From Pyrenula massariospora (lineage: Eukaryota; Ascomycota; Eurotiomycetes; Pyrenulales; Pyrenulaceae), in the NCBI GenBank assembly GCA_021030905.1, contig JAGFMI010000003.1, positions 2,530,677 to 2,594,676 on the forward strand: DNA of 64,000 bases, read 5' to 3'. This document shows positions 54,043 through 64,000 of this stretch, in pieces. Each line of letters starts with the position of its first letter. Position 1 is the first letter of the stretch. Made by a program: the position numbers and the translations under genes. The notes beneath the pieces were generated by a model. That model was given only the letters and a program-made list of their open reading frames with translations, was not told the DNA's origin and searched no databases.

Positions 54043-55490
54043 TTAGACTTTGCTGCTCACCACGTCCACAGTCCTTGTAGTCTGAATGCCATTGTATGCT
54101 GGCATCGGAGGGACAGGTTCCATTTCATAGGATGCTTCAACCGACCCTTTGTTGGAAGCGGAGAAGAACATATGTGATTCTGAACTTGAAGAGCCCAGCC
54201 GCTCCCCAGCGTTTCCCTGTCGTGTGCTGCGCTGCGATTCTCGTGATCCGCCGCTGGAGAGAGAGAGGGTAGAGCGGACAGTGTTAATTATGGTCTGCAC
54301 GCCCTTGATTCGGAAGAACCCGGACAGACTGGGTAGGCAGGCGGCACAGAGAGCAAAACCAGGCTCTATAATCATACAATAGATGGCGGCCGTGGAAAGC
54401 ACTAGGCTTGTTAGGATCCATGGGCCTTGAAAACGCAATGAAAAGCCTTACAGTCCTCATCTGGCGGTGTTGATGAAAATTCGATTGCTGTAGCTTGGAC
54501 ATAGATGACCATGCGAAGAAGAGATACTGCTACAGCTCTGCTTCTGTCAGCTTGCTATTGAGACAAAGAAAATATCCGTGTTTTTTACTTACGAAGCTCC
54601 CAAGAGAAATATGCCACTCACAGCAAACTTTCTGCGCATCGACATTTGCAATCGCCAGACCTCAGCCCTATCAGTACAGAGCCTATGACTTAGAGACTAA
54701 GAGTGCAAACCAATGGCAATGGGAATAGCAAGATGACGAAGTCCGTAATGACGTCAGATATGGAGAAACTGTTTTGCAACTTAGACGTGTTCGCACACTT
54801 GGCTTCATCCTCCAAACTTTGCCATTCCCAGTTGATATGAGTGCGGCATGCGAACATGAGTGCGAAAAGATAGCATATCGTCCAGATAAGGATCAGAGCT
54901 ACTATACTCCAGATCGCCCAATTGACAAGAGGGCGTATGCTCTTGGAGGCGAAGATTCGTTTGTAGAAAAAGGCACAGCTGAGTTTGATACAACCCAGCG
55001 CCAAGACAGTCATCAACTCAACAGCATAGAAAACCTGAATTGAATGAGTTCAGTCTTCGAATTGGTATAGTGTTACCAATGCGTCTACTTGCCTGCCTAG
55101 TCACAGTCTGCTGGTGGCTACTGACACTCAAAGCTGCTTCTGGATTTGCAGCTGGTGGTGTAGGATATGCCACTGACTTGAGAGCCGCACCTTGTTGCTG
55201 CTTCAGCACCCCTCATACGGTGGTACAGTTTCCAGAGCTTCTTACCTCGAAGAATGGCGGTCCCAATGCCAGTCACAAAAGCCTGGTCCTGGATGTAAGC
55301 ATTTCGCACAAAGATTTCATTATCCGGTTCCTCTTACCAAAGCGGGCAAAACAAGCCAGTCATCAACACCGAGCTTTGTTCCATTTTTCATGCGAGTAAA
55401 GAAACGCATCGCGACTACACCAGCGCAGATGGGAGGCAATATGGCACCGGCAGCAATAAGTTCGGGAGGATGCAGGTGAATTGATGCCAT
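54043..55490 (-). CDS. Rhodopsin-domain (PTH11-like) integral membrane protein, seven exons
   Basis: The spliced model is complement(join(54043..54401,54452..54543,54593..54660,54711..55034,55093..55190,55246..55288,55338..55490)). It has 378 residues; all phases match and introns are 49-58 nt. The chain follows the fungal rhodopsin-like domain: PPELIAAGAILPPICAGVVAMRFF, DDWLVLPAL, VFYAVELMTVLALGCIKLSCAFFYKRIF, then IWTICYLFALMFAC, SDVITDFVILLFPLPLVWRLQMSMRRKFAVSGIFLLGA, RMVIYVQATAIEF and YCMIIEPGFALCAACLPSL. Seven helices are expected, with a polar C-terminal tail inside the cell. Members resemble PTH11-type receptors for surface sensing, but the ligand is unknown and no CFEM domain is present. 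Intron 3 begins GCAAGT (GC-AG). Confidence 0.9.
55035..55092 (-). other. GC-AG intron of the rhodopsin-domain gene
   Basis: The intron is 58 nt, 5' GCAAGT, with a CTGAAC branch site and 3' TTCAG, phase 0. It joins HQQTVTRQ to VFYAVELM. A GT just inside gives no matching phase. Confidence 0.8.
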
Positions 55491-55929
55491 TTTGTCTATG
55501 AAGATACTGCAAAAGAGACTCTTTACGCAGTGTCCCCGCCAAATTCAGCTCTGCTATATCTTAAGTCGAATGGGTAATATTCTAGAATTCAAAAGAGGTA
55601 GGGAGGTAGCTGTAATGACAAGAAAGACACATGTTGCTCGACGTCTGCCAAATGCCTCTGTGTTATCTTGATCGTTGCCGTTGGCGTGCCCAAGCTGTTT
55701 GGCTGTAACCTCAGGCTCCATGGAATCATGGTGCATAAACCCCGGTGTCCCAAAGGTGCCACAAGAACCACGTACATGATCATCCACAGGGCAACGTCTC
55801 AGGCAAGCTACCGGGTAGCTGAAGGCAAAAGAAGGACGTTGAATGTGGGTTCCGACTCGGCATGTTGCATGGATGCTTGTTTTCTAAGAGGTTGTATTAG
55901 AATTCCAAGCACAGCTACCTATTCTAATT
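55491..55929. other. Spacer between last gene and AT-rich block
   Basis: Promoter of the rhodopsin-domain gene. Base composition turns sharply AT-rich near 55930. Confidence 0.5.
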
Positions 55930-58619
55930 ATTTAAGATTTGGGGGTTCTCTCCGAATCTTAAAAAGAATAATAAGTTCAATTTTTAATAATTTTAATAAA
56001 TTATAAATTCGAATTTTATAAATATTTTTGCTATTTAAATTTATTTATAATTTATTTATAATTTACTACTTAATTAGTTTATTTTACTTTTTAGTTAAAA
56101 TTTGACTTTAACTTATTTATAATTTTTTATATTTTATTTTTTTTTATTTACTAAGTAGCAATATAACCTTTAAAATTAAAATATTTATAAATTTTAATAA
56201 ATAAAATATTAAGTTTTCGCCGCGAAGTTTTAAAATTTTATTTATTATTTTAATTTTAATTAGCGAGGTTGAAAAATCGAATTATTATTTAAATTTTAAA
56301 TTTTAATAAAATATTTTAAAAATATTATAGCAATTATTTAAATATTTATATTTTATAATAAAATATTTTAAACAGAATTTTATAGTATTTAAACTTTTTT
56401 TTTTATATTTCAATTATTTTTAAAACTTTAAATTTTTTTTAAATATTATTAAAATAATTAAAAAAAACGCAACTTACAACGACACTTAAATTTAATAATT
56501 TTATTTTAAAATATTATTAAAATTTATCGTTAACTGTTAGACATAATAATAATTTTAATAAAAATTTATTTTAATAAAAATACCGCTTAAATTACTATAA
56601 ATAATTAAAAATAATAAAAAAAATTATTAGCTAAAATTTTCTATCTTTAATTTAATTTTTTATTATTGTTATTTATAAGTCTTATTATATTTATTACTAT
56701 TAATATTATATTATTTTTTATTTATTATTTATATTTTTATCTTTTATTCTTATACTACTTATCTAAATATATAATATATTTAATTTTTAATTATTTAAAG
56801 TCTTTTTATCTATAAACGAAAAAAGTTTTATTTTTAAATTTTTTTTTTTAACTCTAAAGAGTTTATCGTTTAGAATTATATTTTATTTTAATTAATTAAT
56901 TAATAATTATTTTTAAAAGCATTTTTTAAAGCTTTTTATTATCTATTTATAATTAAAATTTTTTAATAATTTAACTATTCTGCCTTTATTCTACTTTTTA
57001 AATTTATTTATTTCTTCTTATTGAATATTTAATTATAATAAAATTAAACTCTCTATATCTATAAACCTTAAATTAAAAGAATTAAAAAATTATAAATAAT
57101 AAATAAAATAAATATTTATTAATTTTCAGTTTAATAAAATATATCGAATTATTAAAAATTAATAGTAATTTTAATTATTAAATATTAAATTTATAATGAT
57201 TGTTAAAGCTGCTACTTAAAAAAATTTAAAATATTAAATTAAAATAGATAAAAAGGCAACAATATATATAAAAACATATATATAAAAAAAACTTTAACTA
57301 AAAGTAAAATTTTTTATTTATATTAAAAAAATTTAAAATATTGTTAAAATATATTATAAAATTTATAATTTAATTAAATTTAAAAAAAATTTATAATCGT
57401 TTTAAAAAATACTTTCTATTAAAATATAAAAATATTTAAAAATATATCTAAAAACTTTATAAAATTATTATTAATATTACTTTAATAAAGCCGAAATTTG
57501 CTTTACTCGAAATTTAAATTATTTAAAAATTTTTAAAAAAATTTGAATTAAGCTGAAATGCCTAAAAAATAAATTTTATTAATAATTATAATATTATAAA
57601 TATTAAAAAAAAATCATTTATAATTTTAAATTAAATTTTATTAAAAACCGCCGAACATCAAAAATCTATATTATTAAAATTTTTAATTAATTTAACAAAC
57701 TTTGTTATATAGGCTGTTTAAGTAAAAAAACTTTATAAATTTTATATTTTTTTTTTATTATAATAAATTTAAACATATTATCGACAATTATTTTAAAAAA
57801 AATTTTATTAAATATAAAGCCTATTAGGTACGGTAAAATATTAAAAAAAAAAAATAAAAATAAAAAGTAATTTAAATTTAAAAAAAATTTTTAATATTAA
57901 AATAAGTTAAACTTACAGCTATAAGTTTTTTTTAAAAATTTAATTTTAAATTTCTTACCGTTTATATAACTAATATTAAAATTTTTTAAATATTTAATTT
58001 TAAATATTTATATTATATTATTAATAATTGCTTTTTTTTTTTAATTTTTTACGATTAATACAGTTTCTTAGCTTTAATAAAAATTTTATTTATATAAATA
58101 AAATAAACTTCGAAATTCTGTATATTAAAAATATAAAAAAATTATTTTTTAAAAAGATTATTTATAACGTCAATAATTTAATATCTTTAATATTTTAAAA
58201 TTTATTATTTAATAAAAAATATAATATGAACTAATATAATTTTGAAAAGTTTTTATTTAAAATTATTAAAAAAAAAAAATTTTTATTTATAAATTTCGCG
58301 AGAAAGGTAGCCTTTTAATTTTTAATTTAAATTTTTAAAAATAAATACTTATTACTTATACGGTTATAAATAAATTTATAAATTAATTATAATATTAAAA
58401 AATAATATATTTTAAAAAGTATAATTTAAAATAATTTAAAATTATAATTAATAAAATTAAACTTGAAAAAAATTTTAACGATAATTTTTTTTATATAATT
58501 TATATTTAAAATAAATAATATATAAATTTTTATAAGCGAAAAATTAAGTCGAATAAATATTTTTTTAATACTATTTATAATAATATTTATAAGGTAATGT
58601 TAATCGAAATTAAAAGTAT
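55930..58619. repeat. RIP-like AT-rich block, element type not recognised
   Basis: The block is nearly all A and T, without usable frames. The few remaining C's often sit in CG (islands near 56218-56228 and 57647-57653). I could not read RT, integrase or transposase motifs here on either strand, so it may be older or non-coding repeat sequence. Confidence 0.7.
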
Positions 58620-58624
58620 TTTGT

Positions 58625-58850
58625 TATGTTAGATATTAAGTATATATAAAGCGCTCACATAATTCCTCCGCATTTATATATTTAAATAGATAGTTCTGCT
58701 GAAGAGTTTTAACTTTTTAACTTTTAATTTTTATTATAATATATTATTAAAATTATTTAATAAATATATATATTATTTCTATATATTATATTTTATTATA
58801 TTTTAAGTATTTTGCCCGTCAACCTGTCAAGCTGATTTTATAATTATTAA
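58625..58850 (+). repeat. Candidate 5' LTR tail of the gypsy element
   Basis: This stretch keeps more C and G than its surroundings (AAGCGCTCACATAATTCCTCC, CTGCTGAAGAG, GCCCGTCAACCTGTCAAG). It has a TATATAAA box and starts near TGTTATG, a common LTR beginning. It lies about 1 kb before the gag zinc knuckle, where a 5' LTR is expected. The matching 3' copy is outside the window. Confidence 0.35.
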
Positions 58851-58879
58851 AAATTTATTTTATTAATCGGTCAAAATAC
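58806..58879. repeat. Short inverted repeat within the AT-rich block
   Basis: AGTATTTTGCCCG near 58806 is matched by CGGTCAAAATACT ending near 58879 (12 of 13 bases complementary). This could be a hairpin of about 74 bp, a small MITE-like insertion, or part of the LTR. Confidence 0.5.
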
Positions 58880-59864
58880 TAAGATAATTTTAAATATTAT
58901 ATATAAATTAAATATAAAATAATATTTTTAAAATTACAGCGCAAAATATATATTTTTTTAAATATTTTAAATATTTTTTTTTGTATTACAGATAAGATAA
59001 GTATATTTTTAAATTATAATTATTTTAAAATTATTATTTTAATAATTATATTGAAAAAAATCGCGCTATATATTTAATATAATTATAAAAAAAATATAAA
59101 TTAAAAAAATAAAAAAGAAAATATATCGATTAAAGCGTAAATTAAATAGTAAAATAATTAATTTATTTATAAAAAAATTGCAAAATGTAGATATATTATA
59201 TATAAAAATTATTTATTTTAATAATTTTTTAAAATTTTCGAGTAAAAGTCTCAAAGAGCTTTAAAAATATTAAAATAAATAATTTTTATAGTTTAAAGCA
59301 GTAGAAATTTTAGTAATTAATAATTATAAATATATTATAATAACTATGACTGCGCTTATTAACATATTAATTTATAATTAAATTATAAAAATTAAAGTAG
59401 TTAATAATAAGAATTGGAGTTAAAATTAATATATTTAATTTTTAAAAAATATTATTTAAAATTCTATAAATTGTACTATAAATATTATTTTTATATTTAT
59501 AAAAAAAAAATAAAAATATAATCAATTTGTATACGAATTAATTTAAAAAATTAAAGTTTTTAAAAAATAAATTGAAGATTTTATTAAAAATTAATATAAA
59601 ATATATATACTTTTAAACTGTTTTAATTTTAAAATTTATAAAAAAATTATGCGCGAAAATGAAATAATTTATAATTAAAAATAAATTTTTATATCGACGC
59701 AATAATAAAAAGAGTTTTAAAAAACTTATAATAATAAATTAAAAAAAGATAAAGAGTTTAAACTAACTAACTAAAAATAATTATAAAATTATTTTAAATT
59801 AAATAAAAAGCCGGATAGAAGTATATCTAAATTAAATATAAAAAATATTAATAATTTAATAATT

Positions 59865-59912
59865 AAATATTATAACTATAACGAAAAAAAGTATAAATTT
59901 AATATTTATTTT
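59865..59912 (+). other. RIP-mutated gag CCHC zinc knuckle
   Basis: Codons now reading Y-Y-N-Y-N-E-K-K-Y-K-F-N-I-Y keep the exact C-x2-C-x4-H-x4-C spacing if the four TAT codons were TGY or CAY. Reversal gives C-Y-N-C-G-E-K-G-H with a fourth-position Cys, a textbook retroviral-type knuckle. Confidence 0.75.
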
Positions 59913-60804
59913 AAAAAATAGAAAAAAAATGAATCCGCTTTATATAAAAAAAAATTAAAAAAATAATTACTCGTAATATTAATACTTTAATATTATTAAA
60001 TATTATTAAAAAGATAAATAAATTGACGTTCTATCTTGAAATTAATATAAATATATATATATTAAAAATATAATATATATTTTATATATTTATAAATTCG
60101 AGCGCATAAAAATATAATTATTTTAATTAAAAAATAATTAAACTGTTAAAATTTTAAATTAAATTTATATAAATTAGACCGTACATATTTAATAGATATA
60201 ATATTTATATATATAATTAATATATACTTAATATATATACAATAAATATATATAATATAAATTTAAAAATAAAATAAATTTTTATCGCGACCGATATTAT
60301 CGACTATTATAATATTATTTTAAAATATTTTTAATTTATTACAGCTAATACAGATATATATTAATTTAAAATAAAATAATATTATAGATAAGTATCTACT
60401 ATTTATTAAATATTATATTTATAAAAGCTTAAAAAATCGAAATTTATTATAATTATAGAGATTATATTTTATATATAAAATAATAGCGAATCGATTATTT
60501 TTATATTTATAATTTTAAATAATAAATTCGCTATTTTTAAAAAGTATATTAAATTTATAAATATTTTTTTTAAAAAAAAGACTATAAAAATACTACGTAA
60601 TATAAAAATTATATATATAATTTTTATTAAAAAAAAAAAAAAATCTTGTATAAATTTATATATTTTTTTAATATAAAGAAACTTCATATATTATATAAAT
60701 ATATAAAAATAAATCTTATAAAAGATTAAATTTAATATAGTAAATTATTTATAAAAGCTTTTATTTTATTTGTATAGAAAAAGAATATATTTTTTAAACT
60801 ATAT

Positions 60805-61130
60805 ATAGACTATCGAAAATTAAATAAAATTATAATTAAAAATTAATATTTATTATTTTTTATTAAAAAGGTTTTTGATCGATTTTTTAGTATAAAATAT
60901 TTTATTAAATTTAATTTATAAAATATATATTATTGTATATTAATTAAAAAAAAAATATTTAAAAAACTGTATTTCGTATATAATATAGATATTTTAAATA
61001 TATAATTATATTATTTAGATTAATTAATATGTTAGTAATTTTTTAAGTTTATATTTATAATACACTTCGAAGACTATTAAATATTATTTATATTATATAT
61101 ATAAATAATATTATTATTTATAGTAATATT
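60805..61130 (+). other. RIP-mutated reverse transcriptase core
   Basis: 60805-60864 reads IDYRKLNKIIIKN and then a TAA; this matches VDYRKLNKITIKNRYPLPLI of Ty3/gypsy RT after C-to-T/G-to-A reversal. Further on, codons for KTAF, the Y-x-V-M-P-F-G-L-T-N-A-P block and the catalytic YLDD (61098-61109, now Y-I-N-N) followed by ILIYS can be read. Confidence 0.85.
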
Positions 61131-62935
61131 TATAAAAAATATATTAAATATATATAAATTGTACTTGCTCGTTTACGTGAATATAAATTCTTTATAAAAA
61201 TTTTAAAATATATATTTTATATCTAAAAGATCGATTTTTTTGGATTTTAAATTAATATTAAAAAAATTATAATAAATCTCCGAAAAATTAGTGTAATTAA
61301 TAAATAAAAAATTTTAAAAATCTTTTAAAAGATACAGATTTTTTTAGAATTTATTAATTTTTATAAAAAATTTATATATCGATATGTAAGTATAGTTGTA
61401 TTAATTATAAATTTTTTATAAAAAATAATAAAAAATAAGAAATTTAATAAATTAATTTAAATTAAAGTAGCTGATAAAATCTTTAAAAAAATTAAAAAAT
61501 TTTTTAAAAAAGAATTTTTGTTACAACATTTTAATTTTATATATTAAAAATAATTTAAAATCGATGCATTTAAAGGCGGGGTTAAAACTATATATTTTTA
61601 AAAATATAAAAATATTAATAATTATAAACACAATATATAGTATTCGATTATATTTTTTTTTAAAAAACTATATAAATCTAAGGTACGATATATTATAAAT
61701 AATATTAAAATATTAATAATTATTACAATATTTAAAGAATAGTAATATTATTTTAAATTATTTATATATTATATTATTATTTTAATCGATTATTAAATAT
61801 TAAAAAAATTTATAATTATAAAAATTTTAAATTAATATTAAATATATTAAATAGAGATTTTTGTATAATACGACTTTAAAATTTAATAGTATAAAAAAAA
61901 AATAATTTTACAAATATATTTTTTCGATAATTAAAATATAATAGTATATAATTATATAATATTAATAATTTAATAATAAAGGTAATTTAAAATTATTTTT
62001 AAAATAATAATTTTTTATATATTCGAAGTGTATATATAATAAATATTTTTATTTTTAATATATTAAAAATAAGACTTAATATTTTAAAGAGTTAATAAAA
62101 TATATTATAAATTATATTATAATATAGATATAATATATATAGTATAATATTTTTAATAAAAAACAATTTAATTATTTTAAATATATTTTTAAAAAATAAA
62201 AAAAATATAATCGCAGCGGACGCGCAGTATATATTTTATATAAAAATATTAATTTTTTTAATTAAAAAATTGAATAAAAAGTATTCGAAATATAATATAT
62301 ATAATAGCAATATATATAATAGGTATATCATTATATTGTAAATTTTTAAACTATTTTTAAAATATTTATAAAGCTGTAATAAATGGTATAGGTTATATAC
62401 TAATAAATATTTATAATTAAATAAATAGAATTGAAACTAAAATATTAATAATTTAAAAATAATATAATATAGATACGCCGCGTATATATTTTTTAATAAT
62501 TTTATTAAAAGAAAAATTTTATAAATTAATTATAATAATCTATAATAAAGAGGATATTTTAAAATAAAATATATAATTATAGTAATTAAATGCTTTTATT
62601 AATAATTTATATTTAAAAAAAATATATATAGTTATTGCACTATATATTTAATATATAATTATATAAAAGTATTGCGGTATAAACTTTATAAGTTATTTAT
62701 TTAATTATTATAATTTAAAAAGCTATAGTAAAATATATTAATTAATTTTATTATAAATTTATCGTTATCGAAGCGGAGATATTATATATATAATTTAATA
62801 TTAATTATAATAAATTGATATTTTAAAATAGTTATATATATTTTATATATAAAAAATATAAATATAGAAAGACTAGTAAATAAAATAATTAAAAAAATAT
62901 TTTATTTATTTAATATATTTAAAAGTATAGTAAGT

Positions 62936-63120
62936 GATAAAAATACTATATTTATATTTTTATATTAAAAAATATTATATTATTATTTTATAATTAAAAA
63001 ATATTTTTCGATAGCTTTTTATCTATAAATAAATAAATAGATAAAATAAATAAATTAAATACTCAAAATATATTTAAAATATTATATTAATTAGTAGTAG
63101 AATAATTAGAGTATATTTTT
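62936..63120 (+). other. RIP-mutated integrase end
   Basis: 63008-63049 reads SIAFYL-stop-INK-stop-IK-stop, which reverses to STAFHPQTDGQTER, the conserved end of the Ty3/gypsy integrase core. It is preceded by a DRGTVFTSRFW-like stretch and followed by an LEQYLR-like one. Confidence 0.85.
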
Positions 63121-64000
63121 ATTTAAAATATAATATATATATAATAATTTTATATCGATAATTATAAAAAAAATATTAAATAATATTATTTTTATATTTA
63201 GTTTAATTTTATATATTAATATTAAACTGTCGTTAATTGAAATTAATATTAAAAATAAATTATATATATAGTATATTTAATATAAAATTATAAATATTAT
63301 TTTAATTTAATAAGCAGTTTAAAAACGTATATAATTAATTTATAATAAAAAATATAAATTACGGTACTTTTAGATCGGAAAATAAATTATATTTATAATA
63401 AAATATTTATAATTATAATATATATATTATAAATTAATTAATAAATTTATTAAATTCTTCGAAATAAAATAAAAATTAAAAAAAAATATTTATAAATTTA
63501 AACTTTTAAAATAGTTTGGCCGTATATATTTAACTTTTTATATTTTTTTATTAAAATTATATTATATATAAGACGGATACGAAATATTTATATTAAATAT
63601 AATAAATAATAAAAAAAATAGAAAATTAATAAAATTGTTAATAAAAAATAAATTAATAAAAAAATATAATATTAAGTATTATAAAAGGGTTTTTTATAAA
63701 AAAAATATATATAAAAATTAATTATAATCATAAAATATATACAGAATAAAATTTTATAGTAAAAATTAAAATAAAAAAAAAATTATAAAAAAAGTATAAA
63801 ATCGCGCTCCTTAAATTAATTAAATATTATAAATTAAAAAAAAAAAATAAAAATAAAACTATTAACGGCATACTATAAATATATTTTATATTTTTTATAA
63901 ATAAACTTTAAAAATTTTTTTTTTGTTTTTTTGTTTTTGAAAAAAAAAAAAAAAAAAAAAAAAAATAAAATAATTTAAAATAAAAATAAATATAAAATTT

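Larger units (their letters stand above)
58620..64000 (+). mobile_element. Ty3/gypsy LTR retrotransposon, RIP-destroyed, right end outside the window
   Basis: The block is extremely AT-rich with stops in every frame. If C-to-T and G-to-A changes are reversed, gag and pol motifs appear in the correct order on the plus strand: a gag zinc knuckle (59865-59912), reverse transcriptase (60805-61130) and integrase (about 62936-63120). RT before integrase is the Ty3/gypsy order (in copia the integrase comes first). The left boundary is a guess at a TGTTATG word before a less mutated stretch. The 3' LTR should lie beyond 64000. Confidence 0.85.

Noticed and set aside
60469-60687. 72-codon Ile/Phe/Lys-rich minus frame in the AT block
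   Set aside because: Composition is dictated by pure A/T sequence, and the block reads as a mutated retroelement on the other strand.
63900-63965. Poly-T/poly-A tract as a LINE-type tail
   Set aside because: In a block this AT-rich a homopolymer run is expected, and the adjacent element is an LTR type by its motif order.

Overview
The window is nuclear DNA of a filamentous ascomycete (Pezizomycotina). The evidence is short introns (44-100 nt, with CTAAC/CTGAC branch sites), fungus-only families (Zn2Cys6 regulator, DUF3176, PTH11-like rhodopsin-domain protein, Helo-like/ULD protein) and two extremely AT-rich blocks that look like saturated repeat-induced point mutation (RIP). The class within Pezizomycotina cannot be fixed by eye. 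Gene models were spliced by hand from splice consensus, reading-frame continuity and family similarity. No alignment or database search was run.

Region 1 (1-12.4 kb) is housekeeping. It holds LEU1 isopropylmalate isomerase on the minus strand, then a Set3/MLL5-type PHD-SET protein and ORC4 in tandem on the plus strand.

Region 2 (13.5-24.8 kb) holds a MACPF-signature protein, a large multi-pass membrane protein surrounded by several very small two-helix membrane proteins, and a Helo-like/ubiquitin-like/zinc-ribbon protein of the kind linked to fungal NLR systems.

Region 3 (25.6-39.7 kb) looks like a decaying accessory cluster. It contains an arrestin-like gene with two in-frame stops, a Nudix relic with stops and a damaged Nudix box, and a divergent MOSC protein/Zn2Cys6 regulator pair. 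It also contains an MCT-type transporter with one in-frame TAG, a catalase with a GC-AG intron, and an alpha/beta-hydrolase split by a 1.69 kb Tc1/mariner-type element. Removing the element and one copy of its TA duplication restores the hydrolase frame exactly. All the nonsense codons can be explained by C-to-T or G-to-A changes.

Region 4 (41-55.5 kb) holds accessory genes: an F-box-like protein, a secreted SnoaL-like protein, small membrane proteins, a degraded unknown gene, a secreted histidine phosphatase, a GC-rich SDR gene, a DUF3176 membrane protein and a seven-exon rhodopsin-domain membrane protein with a second GC-AG intron.

Region 5 (about 55.9-64 kb) is an AT desert. When likely C-to-T and G-to-A changes are mentally reversed, the block from about 58.6 kb rightwards reads as a Ty3/gypsy LTR retrotransposon on the plus strand. 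Gag CCHC knuckle, reverse transcriptase (including YLDD) and integrase motifs appear in the expected order, and the element runs off the window's right edge.
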